A stretch of 21,277 bases of DNA from an uncultured Collinsella sp. (GCA_958415625.1 CATYZI010000037.1:1-21277); one strand, 5' to 3'; counted from the first letter of the stretch, positions 1-6,897 are shown. A program made the numbers and translations. The notes: generated from the sequence alone by a model not told the origin.

Positions 1-47
1 CATGGAATGATATGTGTGTGAGGCGGGCGGGAGGGATACGAGCGCCC

Positions 48-491
48 CTAGGCGATGCCGCTGGAGCCGAAGCCTCCTTTGCCTCGGTCGGTTTCGTCTA
101 GTTCGTCTACTTCTACGAGGTTGACCGTGGGGACTTCTTGGATGACGAGCTGGGCGATGCGGTCGCCTTTGTTGATTTGGATGTCGTTGGTGGGATCCAG
201 GTTGATAAGGATAACCTTGAGTTCTCCTCGGTAGTGGGCGTCAATGAGGCCCGGCGTGTTGACTATAGACAGGCCCTGCTTGATGGCCAAGCCGCTGCGG
301 GGCTGGACGAAGCCGGCGTAGCCGTCGGGCAGGGCGATGGCCAGCCCAGTAGAGACCAGACGGCGTTCGAAGGGCTTCAGGACGCAGTCCTCGTTGGAGC
401 GCAAATCCAAGCCGGCATCAGTGGGATGGGCGTATTTGGGAAGCTCGACGGTGGGATCGAGACGCTTTATGTTGACGGTAATGTTGGGCAT
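48..491 (-). CDS. dut: dUTP diphosphatase (dUTPase)
   Basis: Hydrolyses dUTP to dUMP and pyrophosphate, keeping uracil out of DNA and feeding dTMP synthesis. The 147-residue length and all five trimeric dUTPase motifs are visible: AGLDLRS near 26-32, PRSGL at 64-68, GLIDAHYRGEL at 81-91 (the catalytic Asp is D84), GDRIAQLV at 109-116, and the C-terminal glycine-rich lid RGKGGFGSSG at 136-145. The protein is complete, with only two residues after the lid. It starts 4 nt downstream of the nrdR stop codon, so it is very likely the last gene of a LysM-nrdR-dut operon. If that operon is driven from the SOS-box region at 1511-1580, dUTPase would be damage-inducible; that is inference. Family assignment is secure. 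Confidence 0.97.
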   Translation of the reverse strand: MPNITVNIKRLDPTVELPKYAHPTDAGLDLRSNEDCVLKPFERRLVSTGLAIALPDGYAGFVQPRSGLAIKQGLSIVNTPGLIDAHYRGELKVILINLDPTNDIQINKGDRIAQLVIQEVPTVNLVEVDELDETDRGKGGFGSSGIA

Positions 492-495
492 GGAA

Positions 496-939
496 TCACC
501 TTAGCTTGTCGAGCTCTTGCAGAAACTCATCGACGTCTTTGAAATCGCGGTAGACCGAGGCAAAGCGGATGTACGCCACCTTGTCAATCTTGGCCAAGCG
601 CTTGAGCACCATGTCACCCAACTCATGGGACGTGACGGCCGTCAGTGTGCGAGAGCGCAGCTCGACCTCGATGTCATCGATAATCTCATTGAGCTTCTTA
701 GTGTCGATATCGCGCTTGATGGTGGCGCGCATCAAGCCGACGAGCAGCTTATTGCGATCGAACCGCTGCTTAGTTCCATCTGACTTAATGACCTCGATAG
801 GGTCCTCGCATCGCTCAAACGTTGTAAAGCGGTAGTTACACGAGCAACATTCGCGACGGCGCTTAATGGTGTTATTTGACTCCTGCATACGGGAATCAAC
901 GACGCGGGTATGTGCCTTGCCGCATTTGGGACAGCGCAT
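496..939 (-). CDS. nrdR: Transcriptional repressor NrdR
   Basis: ATP/dATP-sensing repressor of ribonucleotide reductase genes. The 147-residue protein begins MRCPKCG and shows a zinc ribbon with cysteine pairs C3/C6 and C31/C34, followed by the family signature RFTTFE at 37-42 and an ATP-cone domain from about 49 to 139 (RDFKDVDEF near the end is typical). The ATG at 939 is preceded by a strong GAGGAGG Shine-Dalgarno. Start codon and part of the Shine-Dalgarno lie in the downstream arm of a perfect 12-bp inverted repeat (934-977), so initiation may be structure-controlled. It sits between the LysM gene (stop at 991) and dut (start at 491). No nrd structural gene is in the window, so its targets lie elsewhere. 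Confidence 0.97.
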   Translation of the reverse strand: MRCPKCGKAHTRVVDSRMQESNNTIKRRRECCSCNYRFTTFERCEDPIEVIKSDGTKQRFDRNKLLVGLMRATIKRDIDTKKLNEIIDDIEVELRSRTLTAVTSHELGDMVLKRLAKIDKVAYIRFASVYRDFKDVDEFLQELDKLR

Positions 940-977
940 GGTACCTCCTCTTAAACGATAACAAGGGTACCATGCGC
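934..977 (-). promoter_or_regulatory. Perfect 12-bp hairpin burying the nrdR start codon
   Basis: Read on the minus strand, GCGCATGGTACC (977 to 966) is followed by a 20-nt loop and GGTACCATGCGC (945 to 934), an exact inverted repeat. The downstream arm contains the nrdR ATG (939-937) and the last GG of its GAGGAGG Shine-Dalgarno, the rest of which lies in the loop. The upstream arm begins 13 nt after the LysM stop codon. No T-run follows, so it does not look like a terminator. A translational gate or coupling element is the simplest reading. A DNA-level operator (GGTACC cores) is the alternative. Confidence 0.6.
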
Positions 978-990
978 AGCGCGATAATGA

Positions 991-1440
991 TTACGAACGA
1001 GCAGGAACCTTAAGATGCGCACCGGCGGCGAGCGAACCATGCTCCAGATGATTGACGCTACGGATCATGTCGGAAGTCTCTTGCGTGGAAAGGCCTTCGA
1101 TTGGATATTCTTCGGCAATCGACCAAAGAGAATCGCCAGGCTGAACGCGAATGGTCTCGTAGGTAATGTTGGAAACGGACTCGGCATACGCGGCGTGACG
1201 AGTGCTAAAGACCGACATAGCGAGGACAAAGAAGAGCGTAAGCGCAACGGCGACGGCGACAATCGTCGGAACCTTCAGGGCAACGCGGGCCGGCGCGACT
1301 ACAGCCTGCTGATTGCGCGCAGGCTTTACGGTCAAAGACTGAAAGCCGGAGCGGCCACCCTGAACAACCGTAAAAGTGGGTTCTGCAGGCGTCTCGAGCT
1401 TAAGGGCGAGGTTTCCCTGGACCATATTCGTTACGTTCAT
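991..1440 (-). CDS. SOS-linked LysM membrane protein (YneA/Rv2719c-like)
   Basis: A 149-residue protein with one hydrophobic segment at about 60-79 (rich in V, A, L and F), preceded by a positively charged N-terminal part and followed by a LysM peptidoglycan-binding domain at about 97-148, with the typical core VQPGDSLWSIAEEY and ending LKVPARS. The topology suggests a short cytoplasmic tail, one membrane anchor and an extracytoplasmic LysM. The second of two adjacent ATGs (1440) is preferred because GAGGAG lies 6 nt upstream. It diverges from lexA, the position of yneA in Bacillus and Rv2719c in M. tuberculosis, both damage-induced and linked to septation or cell-wall turnover. A near-consensus promoter containing an SOS box reads into it. 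A role as a damage-induced division inhibitor is inferred; sequence beyond LysM is not diagnostic. Confidence 0.88.
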   Translation of the reverse strand: MNVTNMVQGNLALKLETPAEPTFTVVQGGRSGFQSLTVKPARNQQAVVAPARVALKVPTIVAVAVALTLFFVLAMSVFSTRHAAYAESVSNITYETIRVQPGDSLWSIAEEYPIEGLSTQETSDMIRSVNHLEHGSLAAGAHLKVPARS

Positions 1441-1510
1441 CATGTTCTCCTCTCGCGTGTTTTGCTGAGAACAGTTTTATCAAGCCGCGCGGACAAAAAT
1501 GTCTAGCGCG

Positions 1511-1524
1511 AGAACGAATGTTCG
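1511..1524. promoter_or_regulatory. SOS box 1 (LexA operator)
   Basis: Contains GAACGAATGTTC (1512-1523), a perfect match to the Gram-positive/actinobacterial LexA core GAAC-N4-GTTC. It lies in the lexA/LysM divergent region at the predicted start site of the LysM operon. Confidence 0.88.
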
Positions 1525-1530
1525 GTTATT

Positions 1531-1558
1531 ATTATCTTCGAACAGTTGTTCCTGTCAA
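1531..1558 (-). promoter_or_regulatory. Promoter of the LysM-nrdR-dut operon
   Basis: On the minus strand there is a -35 TTGACA (1558-1553), a 16-bp spacer and a -10 GATAAT (1536-1531), close to sigma-70 consensus. The start site should fall near 1524, giving a leader of about 80 nt. The middle SOS box (1540-1551) fills the spacer and box 1 (1512-1523) covers the expected start region, so LexA binding would block polymerase directly. Confidence 0.7.
1539..1552. promoter_or_regulatory. SOS box 2 (LexA operator)
   Basis: CGAACAGTTGTTCC has a perfect GAAC-N4-GTTC core at 1540-1551, exactly 28 bp after box 1. It lies inside the -35/-10 spacer of the LysM operon promoter. Confidence 0.9.
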
Positions 1559-1566
1559 GCAGAATT

Positions 1567-1580
1567 CGAACATTTGTTTG
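1567..1580. promoter_or_regulatory. SOS box 3 (LexA operator, one core mismatch)
   Basis: CGAACATTTGTTTG matches GAAC-N4-GTTC except for the last core base (GTTT instead of GTTC). It is again exactly 28 bp from box 2 and ends 23 bp before the lexA ATG, a good place for autorepression of lexA. The plus-strand lexA promoter itself could not be resolved with confidence. Confidence 0.78.
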
Positions 1581-1603
1581 ACATGGGTAGAGAGGATGCC
1601 CTG

Positions 1604-2248
1604 ATGGCTCGCAAAATTACCAAGCGTCAGCAGCAAATTTACGACTTCATCAAGGAATATCAGCAGGAGAAGGGTTATCCGCCCAGCGTGCGCGAGATGG
1701 CTTCTGCCGTGGGCCTTTCCTCCCCCAGCACCGTGCACGCCCATCTCTCTGCCCTTGAAGCGCGCGGGCTACTCAAGCGCGATGCCACCAAACCGCGCGC
1801 CCTGGAACTCTTTAACGAGGATGGTTCCTCTGTCTCAATTTCTAAATCTGACGAGCCCACCGCACCTCGCGGAACGGTCTCGCTGCCGCTCGTTGGTCGC
1901 GTCGCGGCTGGGATTCCCATTCTGGCCGAGCAGAATATCGAAGACACGTTTACTATCCCGACCGAAATCGCCACTGATCAGGGTTCCTTTATCCTTGAGG
2001 TGCATGGGAGCTCAATGATCAATGTCGGCATCTTCAATGGCGATTACATCATCGTCCGTGAACAAAAAAGTGCCATGAACGGCGAAATTGTCGTGGCCAT
2101 GATTGATGGTTCGGCGACCGTCAAGACGTTCTACAAGGAGCAGGGACGTGTGCGCTTGCAGCCCGAGAACGACGCTATGGAGCCCATCTATGCGACGAAC
2201 CCCGTTATTTTGGGTAAAGTTGTCGGTTTAATGCGCCGGTTCTCGTAA
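1604..2248 (+). CDS. lexA: LexA repressor, SOS master regulator
   Basis: Represses DNA-damage genes and self-cleaves when RecA filaments form. The start MARKITKRQQQ at 1604 is chosen because it matches family N-termini and has AGAGG 8 nt upstream; an upstream in-frame ATG at 1499 would run through all three SOS boxes. From that start it has 214 residues: a winged helix-turn-helix at about 1-65 (PPSVREMASAVGLSSPSTVHAHL recognition region), the Ala102-Gly103 cleavage bond in GRVAAGIP, and the Ser137/Lys174 catalytic dyad (GSSM and ATVK contexts). The catalytic region reads HGSSM where many homologues have GDSM, a conservative change. It is autoregulated through the boxes at 1511-1580. Its stop overlaps the next gene's ATG (TAATG), implying coupled translation. 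Confidence 0.97.
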   Translation: MARKITKRQQQIYDFIKEYQQEKGYPPSVREMASAVGLSSPSTVHAHLSALEARGLLKRDATKPRALELFNEDGSSVSISKSDEPTAPRGTVSLPLVGRVAAGIPILAEQNIEDTFTIPTEIATDQGSFILEVHGSSMINVGIFNGDYIIVREQKSAMNGEIVVAMIDGSATVKTFYKEQGRVRLQPENDAMEPIYATNPVILGKVVGLMRRFS

Positions 2249-2952
2249 TGCAAAAACGCATCACCATCTTTGATACCGTCCGCGGGTTTACGATGATTTC
2301 TATGGCAGGATTTCACGCTTGCTATGATCTCGCCTACCTGTACGGCTGGGATATGCCCTGGTTTACCCAGTCAGTCTTTCAAGACATCTGGCGCGCCAGC
2401 ATCAGCTGGGTATTTTTGTTTATCGCCGGTTGGATGTGCACCCTTTCGCGCAACAATATCAAACGTGCCGCCAAATACGCCTTAGCAGCACTCGTTGTCT
2501 GGTTGGCAACAACACTTGTCTCAGTCGACGATTCGGTTAATTTTGGCATCATCTACTGCATGGCCGCATGCACCGGCATCGTAGCGTTGACCGATCCCGT
2601 CCTTAAGAAGATAACGGCGAGATGGGGCATGCCCCTATGCCTTATGTTGTTCGCAATCACCTGGAGCATCCCCAAAACGATCTACCCTGTCCCCTACCTG
2701 GCGTGGCTGGGATTTCCGAGCCCTGGGTTTATCTCAGGTGATTACTACCCCATCATCCCGTTTATCTTTATGTATCTTGCAGGATACTTCGCCGCACACA
2801 TAGCGCAGGGAATCGATAAGACCGTCCCTAGCTGGGCCTACGCCAACCCCCTGCCGGCGCTCGCCAGCCTTGGACGCCATGCACTCCCCTTTTATCTACT
2901 GCATCAGCCCATCATTCTGGGCATTTTGAAGCTCATCTACTCGGTACGATAA
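2248..2952 (+). CDS. Integral membrane protein, DUF1624/HGSNAT-like
   Basis: A 234-residue, highly hydrophobic protein with about six to seven predicted membrane segments. The N-terminal RITIFDTVRGFTMISMAGFH, the FLFIAGWMCTLSR segment and the C-terminal GRHALPFYLLHQPIILGIL are typical of the DUF1624 (heparan-alpha-glucosaminide N-acetyltransferase catalytic-like) membrane family. In that family a conserved His is proposed to carry acetyl groups across the membrane to sugars. The substrate here is unknown and acyl transfer is only family-level inference. Its ATG shares one base with the lexA stop, so it is probably co-transcribed and perhaps SOS-responsive. Its last 16 bp overlap the 3' end of convergent hflX, with no terminator hairpin evident between them. 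Confidence 0.8.
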   Translation: MQKRITIFDTVRGFTMISMAGFHACYDLAYLYGWDMPWFTQSVFQDIWRASISWVFLFIAGWMCTLSRNNIKRAAKYALAALVVWLATTLVSVDDSVNFGIIYCMAACTGIVALTDPVLKKITARWGMPLCLMLFAITWSIPKTIYPVPYLAWLGFPSPGFISGDYYPIIPFIFMYLAGYFAAHIAQGIDKTVPSWAYANPLPALASLGRHALPFYLLHQPIILGILKLIYSVR

Positions 2953-4226
2953 CGCTCAAGCCGCGGTGCAATACGAGCCGGCAGTTTCGCCACAATGCGA
3001 ACGCCGTCCTCGAGATATTCCTCATGCAGAAGGGTTCCCTGCTCATGCACCAGCGTGATGAGAGCGCCCTCGCGATACGGAATATCAGCGGAGAGCAACA
3101 CATCGGTGGCAGCTGCCTCGCGAGCAATACGGTCGACGAGATCGTCGAGTCCCTCACCCGTCTGGGCCGAGAACAGAACGGCTTCGGGATAACGACGACG
3201 GAAACTCAATCGATCGACGCTATCGAGAAGATCGATTTTATTGAATACGGTCAGCGTTAAACGCTCTCCGGCGCCGATCTCATCAAGCACGCGGTCGACA
3301 GCCTCCAGCTGCCGCTCATAGTCCTCGTCAGACGCATCTACGACTTTGAGAATTAGATCGGCACCCAACACCTCGGACAGCGTCGATTTAAAGGCATCGA
3401 CCAGACCATGCGGCAGCTTTTGAATAAAGCCGACGGTATCGGTAATCGTCATGCCGCGACCGCCGGGCAGGCGATACGAACGCGTCGTAGGGTCGAGCGT
3501 AGCAAACAGCTTGTCCTGCGAAAGTACCGTAGAGCCGGTCAGACGATTAAGCAACGTCGATTTACCGGCATTGGTATAACCGGCTAACGCGACGCGAAAC
3601 GCCGGTGACTCAATGCGGCTCTTGGATTGAACATCGCGACGCTGTTCAACCTGCTTGAGCTCACGACGAAGCGCAGCGATCTTATTACGAATGAGGCGAC
3701 GGTCGACCTCGAGCTGACTTTCGCCCTGACCAAAACGTGAGCCGATGCCGCCGCGCGTCTGCTCCTTGGCGAGATGGCTCCACATGCCACGCAAGCGAGG
3801 CAACAAATATTGAAGCTGTGCCAGCTGTACCTGCAGGCGTCCCTCACGCGTCTGAGCATGCAGGCCAAAGATATCCAGGATCAGTGCTGTACGATCGATA
3901 ATCTTTACCGGCTCGCCCACGGCTTTCTCCAAATAGGATTGCTGCGAGGGGGTCAGGTCGTCGTCAAAAATAACGACATCGGCATCCATGCGATGCACCA
4001 GGCCGCACAGCTCTTCAACCTTACCGGAACCGATAAACGATTTAGGATACGGCTTTACCAAACGCTGCGACAAGCGTGCCACGCTCTGGGCACCAGCTGT
4101 GTGGGCAAGACGCTCCAGCTCATCAAGCGAGCGATCGAGCGGCCATGCATTGTCGCGCCACTCAACACCAACTAAAATGGCACACTCGGGCTCGGGTGCC
4201 GTGGGAACAAGGGGGAAACGGGCCAT
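2937..4226 (-). CDS. hflX: GTPase HflX (ribosome-associated)
   Basis: Ribosome-binding GTPase that splits stalled or stressed 70S ribosomes. The 429-residue protein has the HflX N-terminal domain (about 15-135, with FDDDLTPSQQ at 87-96), the glycine-rich linker segment TRGGIGSRFGQGESQLEVDR at 157-176, and a G domain with G1 GYTNAGKST (216-224), G3 DTVGF (263-267) and G4 NKID (329-332). The start ATG overlaps the miaA stop (TAATG). It is the last gene of the minus-strand run from rny, and its 3' end overlaps the convergent membrane-protein gene by 16 bp. The miaA-hflX pairing is also found in proteobacteria (miaA-hfq-hflX) and in M. tuberculosis, which supports the call. Confidence 0.97.
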   Translation of the reverse strand: MARFPLVPTAPEPECAILVGVEWRDNAWPLDRSLDELERLAHTAGAQSVARLSQRLVKPYPKSFIGSGKVEELCGLVHRMDADVVIFDDDLTPSQQSYLEKAVGEPVKIIDRTALILDIFGLHAQTREGRLQVQLAQLQYLLPRLRGMWSHLAKEQTRGGIGSRFGQGESQLEVDRRLIRNKIAALRRELKQVEQRRDVQSKSRIESPAFRVALAGYTNAGKSTLLNRLTGSTVLSQDKLFATLDPTTRSYRLPGGRGMTITDTVGFIQKLPHGLVDAFKSTLSEVLGADLILKVVDASDEDYERQLEAVDRVLDEIGAGERLTLTVFNKIDLLDSVDRLSFRRRYPEAVLFSAQTGEGLDDLVDRIAREAAATDVLLSADIPYREGALITLVHEQGTLLHEEYLEDGVRIVAKLPARIAPRLERYRTE

Positions 4227-5164
4227 TAGGCAGCCTCAATACGATGCAGGATATCCTCAACGACCTCATCGATCGTACATTCATCCATATCAAACCACAC
4301 GATACGGTCATCGCGCTTAAACCACGAAAGCTGACGCTTGGCATAACGACGCGAACGCATCTTAATGAGTTCGCGAGCCTCATCCATGCTCATCACGCCA
4401 TTGAAAGCATCGATGATCTCTTTATAGCCAATTGCCTGCATCGACGTCAGGGCATCACCCAGCCCCTGGTCCATAAGACCGCGGACCTCATCGACAAGAC
4501 CCTGCTCAAACATCAGATCGACGCGCAGATTAATGCGCTCGTAGAGCACCTCGCGATTACGCGTCAGACCAAACCATAGGGCATGATAATGCTCGCGCGG
4601 AACACTAAACTGCGACTTTTGCTGCGCATAGGAGACGCCATCATCATGCATCTCGAGCGCACGAATCACACGGCGCACGTTATGGGGATGAATAACAGCA
4701 GCCGATTCTGGATCGCGCTCGGCAAGCAAGGCATGCAGTTCTTCCTCGCCAATACGCTCGGCAAGCTCCTGATAGCCCGCACGGCGATCGTCCTCAAGTT
4801 CACCCGAGGGAAAGTCCATCTCATCGAGGGCGGCCTTGAGATACAGCCCCGTACCTCCGCAAAAAACCGGCAGGCAACCCGAACCAAGGAGACGTTCAAC
4901 ATGCGCGCGAGCGTCAGCCTGATAAAGCGCAGCAGAATATGCCACACCCGGCTCTACAATGTCGACGAGACGCAGCGGCGCCGTGCACTCATCGGGCGCC
5001 ATCTTTGCGGTACCGATGTCCATGCCACGATAGATTTGCATCGCATCGCACGACAGCACTTCGGACGAAAGACGAACTGCCAAACGGTCGGCAACATCAC
5101 TCTTACCAACCGCCGTCGGACCGACAATCGCAACGGCGGAAAGACCTGCCCCGGGAGAAACCAT
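4226..5164 (-). CDS. miaA: tRNA dimethylallyltransferase
   Basis: Adds a dimethylallyl group to N6 of A37 in tRNAs reading UNN codons, the first step toward ms2i6A. The 312 residues show the P-loop GPTAVGKS at 15-22, SCDAMQIYRGMDIGTAK at 38-54 (catalytic Asp40, usually in DSMQVY) and FCGGTGLYLKA at 101-111, with the C-terminal YAKRQLSWFKRD signature. The ATG shares one base with the miaB stop and the stop shares one base with the hflX ATG, so miaB-miaA-hflX look translationally coupled. The enzyme that uses its product, MiaB, is encoded immediately upstream. Length and motifs are normal. Confidence 0.97.
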   Translation of the reverse strand: MVSPGAGLSAVAIVGPTAVGKSDVADRLAVRLSSEVLSCDAMQIYRGMDIGTAKMAPDECTAPLRLVDIVEPGVAYSAALYQADARAHVERLLGSGCLPVFCGGTGLYLKAALDEMDFPSGELEDDRRAGYQELAERIGEEELHALLAERDPESAAVIHPHNVRRVIRALEMHDDGVSYAQQKSQFSVPREHYHALWFGLTRNREVLYERINLRVDLMFEQGLVDEVRGLMDQGLGDALTSMQAIGYKEIIDAFNGVMSMDEARELIKMRSRRYAKRQLSWFKRDDRIVWFDMDECTIDEVVEDILHRIEAA

Positions 5165-6534
5165 TAGCGCGGCTCGCCCACAACGGAGCCGGACAAATAC
5201 CAGGTCTTGGCAACGTCAACGTCAACATCAACGATCTTACCAACAAGCTGATCGATGCTGTAACCCTCGGGGATAGGCGCATGCACGGTCTGATTCTTGG
5301 GACTCTTGCCCAGCAGGACCGCGTCGTTCTTTTTACTCGTTCCCTCAATGAGCGCCGGAACCACAGTATGAAGCTCACCCTGGTTATACTCGTGTGCCGT
5401 GGTCTCGATAACCTTAACCAGACGGTTGAAACGCTCGAGAATAACCTCATGCGGCGTAGGATCGTCAATCTCGGCGGCCGGGGTACCGGCGCGCTTGGAA
5501 TAGATGAAGGTATAGGCCTGAGCATAGCGGACCGTCTCGGCAAGTGAGAGCGTCTGCTCAAAGTCTTCTTCAGTCTCACCCGGGAAGCCAACGATAATGT
5601 CGGTCGAGAGCGCGATATCGGGCATGCGGTTGCGAATGCGATCGACAAGGCCCAGATAGTACTCGCGTGTATAACGGCGATTCATCTCTTTGAGAATCCG
5701 CGTCGAACCTGACTGGACGGCCAAGTGCAGCTGCGGCATAACGGCAGGCGTCTCGGCCATGGCGTCGATGGTCTCGGGCAACAGGTCCTTGGGATGCGAA
5801 GACGTAAAGAAGATGCGCTCCACGCCCGTATCGCCCACGGCACGCAGCAGATCGGCAAAACGCGGCTTGCCAAACAGATCGCGACCATATGAGTTAACGT
5901 TTTGGCCCAGCAGCGTAATCTCACGCACGCCCTGGCGCACCAAACCGGTCACCTCGTCGACAATCTCCTCGAAGGGGCGGCTCTTTTCGCGACCGCGCAC
6001 GTACGGCACGATGCAATAGGTGCAGAAATTATTGCAGCCCGTCATGATGGGCACCCAGGCGTGATACTGAGTCTCGCGATGCCACGGCATGCTCATGGCA
6101 TCCGTATCCTCATGCTCATTGGTGCGGATATGACGCTTACCATCAAGAAACGCCTCGGCAATGAGCTCGGCCACATGTGCAATGGAATGCGTGCCAAAGA
6201 TGACATTGACGTTATCGACGTTGGTGAGCAGGCCCTCGCCATCGCGCTGCGCGATGCAACCGCCAACGGCAACCACGCGCTTGCCCGAAGGCGAAGGCGG
6301 CAGGCTTTTGCAGGAATTGCACTGACCGTACAGGCGAGTATCGGCGGCCTCGCGCACGCAGCACGTCATGAAGACAACGATATCGGCATGCGCGGGATCG
6401 AGCGCCATGAGGCAGCCATACGAATCAAGCAGACCGCTCACACGCTCGGAGTCGTGCTGATTCATCTGGCAGCCAAATGTGCGGATAAAGTAGGTTTTAC
6501 CGGCAAGAATATCGCGTACGGAACGCTGGTCCAT
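5164..6534 (-). CDS. miaB: tRNA-2-methylthio-N6-dimethylallyladenosine synthase
   Basis: Radical-SAM enzyme that methylthiolates i6A37 to ms2i6A37 in tRNA. The ATG at 6534 (MDQRSV) is favoured because AGGA lies 9 nt upstream; an ATG at 6540 is too close to it and a TTG at 6567 lacks support. With this start (456 aa) the auxiliary-cluster cysteines are about C22 (FGCQMNQHDSE), C58 (TCCVREAAD) and C93 (GGCIAQRDG), and the SAM-cluster motif CNNFCTYC is at 167-174. A TRAM domain occupies the C-terminus. An extra CxxC (GQCNSC) sits in the loop between the second and third cluster cysteines. Lies between spoVS and miaA; this spoVS-miaB adjacency is also seen in Bacillus. Confidence 0.96.
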   Translation of the reverse strand: MDQRSVRDILAGKTYFIRTFGCQMNQHDSERVSGLLDSYGCLMALDPAHADIVVFMTCCVREAADTRLYGQCNSCKSLPPSPSGKRVVAVGGCIAQRDGEGLLTNVDNVNVIFGTHSIAHVAELIAEAFLDGKRHIRTNEHEDTDAMSMPWHRETQYHAWVPIMTGCNNFCTYCIVPYVRGREKSRPFEEIVDEVTGLVRQGVREITLLGQNVNSYGRDLFGKPRFADLLRAVGDTGVERIFFTSSHPKDLLPETIDAMAETPAVMPQLHLAVQSGSTRILKEMNRRYTREYYLGLVDRIRNRMPDIALSTDIIVGFPGETEEDFEQTLSLAETVRYAQAYTFIYSKRAGTPAAEIDDPTPHEVILERFNRLVKVIETTAHEYNQGELHTVVPALIEGTSKKNDAVLLGKSPKNQTVHAPIPEGYSIDQLVGKIVDVDVDVAKTWYLSGSVVGEPR

Positions 6535-6579
6535 GTGCATAAGTCCTAACGATGGGGAGCGAAACAAGGCAAGCAGAAG

Positions 6580-6897
6580 CTATGCCACAGGCTTAACATC
6601 ATCCATGACGACGTTATCCATAGCAGCTCGATTGATCTGGTGAACGTAGATAGAAAGGCGGATGGCCGTGCGCGACTCCCCGTTAATGAGGATGTCGGAG
6701 AACACGGGCGCGCAGGAAATATCAAAACCGGTTGGAATCAAAAAACCGCGCGCGATAGCAACGGCCTTAATAGCCTGGTTGACGGCACCGGCGCCGACAC
6801 ACTGGATGTTGACGGGTACACCATCCTTGACCATGCCGGCGATGGCGCCGGCAACGGACGCGGGCGATGATTTGCTTGATACCTTCAGGCAATCCAT
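6580..6897 (-). CDS. spoVS: Stage V sporulation protein S family (SpoVS)
   Basis: A 105-residue protein whose first about 86 residues closely match Bacillus SpoVS as I recall it: MDCLKVSSKSSPASVAGAIA, then CVGAGAVNQAIKAVAIARGF, then an Alba-like beta segment ending RTAIRLSIYV. About 18 extra residues follow at the C-terminus (after YVHQ). The ATG at 6897 is chosen because AGGAG lies 7 nt upstream and the SpoVS N-terminus begins there; an upstream in-frame start at 6972 would overlap the preceding gene. SpoVS is an Alba-like small protein needed for late sporulation and septation in Bacillus, but it also occurs in non-sporulating bacteria. No sporulation gene is seen here, so the role is probably general, perhaps nucleic-acid binding. 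Neighbours are the GHKL ATPase upstream and miaB downstream. Confidence 0.93.
   Translation of the reverse strand: MDCLKVSSKSSPASVAGAIAGMVKDGVPVNIQCVGAGAVNQAIKAVAIARGFLIPTGFDISCAPVFSDILINGESRTAIRLSIYVHQINRAAMDNVVMDDVKPVA

Noticed and set aside
1..47. CAT at 1-3 as a minus-strand start codon of a next gene, and a GGGCG/CGCCC pair (25-47) as a dut terminator.
   Set aside because: Only three bases of the putative gene are inside the window with no Shine-Dalgarno, and the hairpin has 5 bp with a 13-nt loop and no T-run.
1469..1480. GAACAGTTTTAT near the LysM start as a fourth SOS box.
   Set aside because: Only the GAAC half matches; the second half lacks GTTC and it breaks the 28-bp spacing.
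1015..1506. Plus-strand open frame across the LysM gene and into the SOS region.
   Set aside because: It is antisense to the LysM coding region and lacks any motif or a good Shine-Dalgarno.
1499..1603. An earlier in-frame ATG (1499) as the lexA start.
   Set aside because: It would translate the three SOS boxes; the ATG at 1604 matches the LexA N-terminus and has AGAGG at proper spacing.
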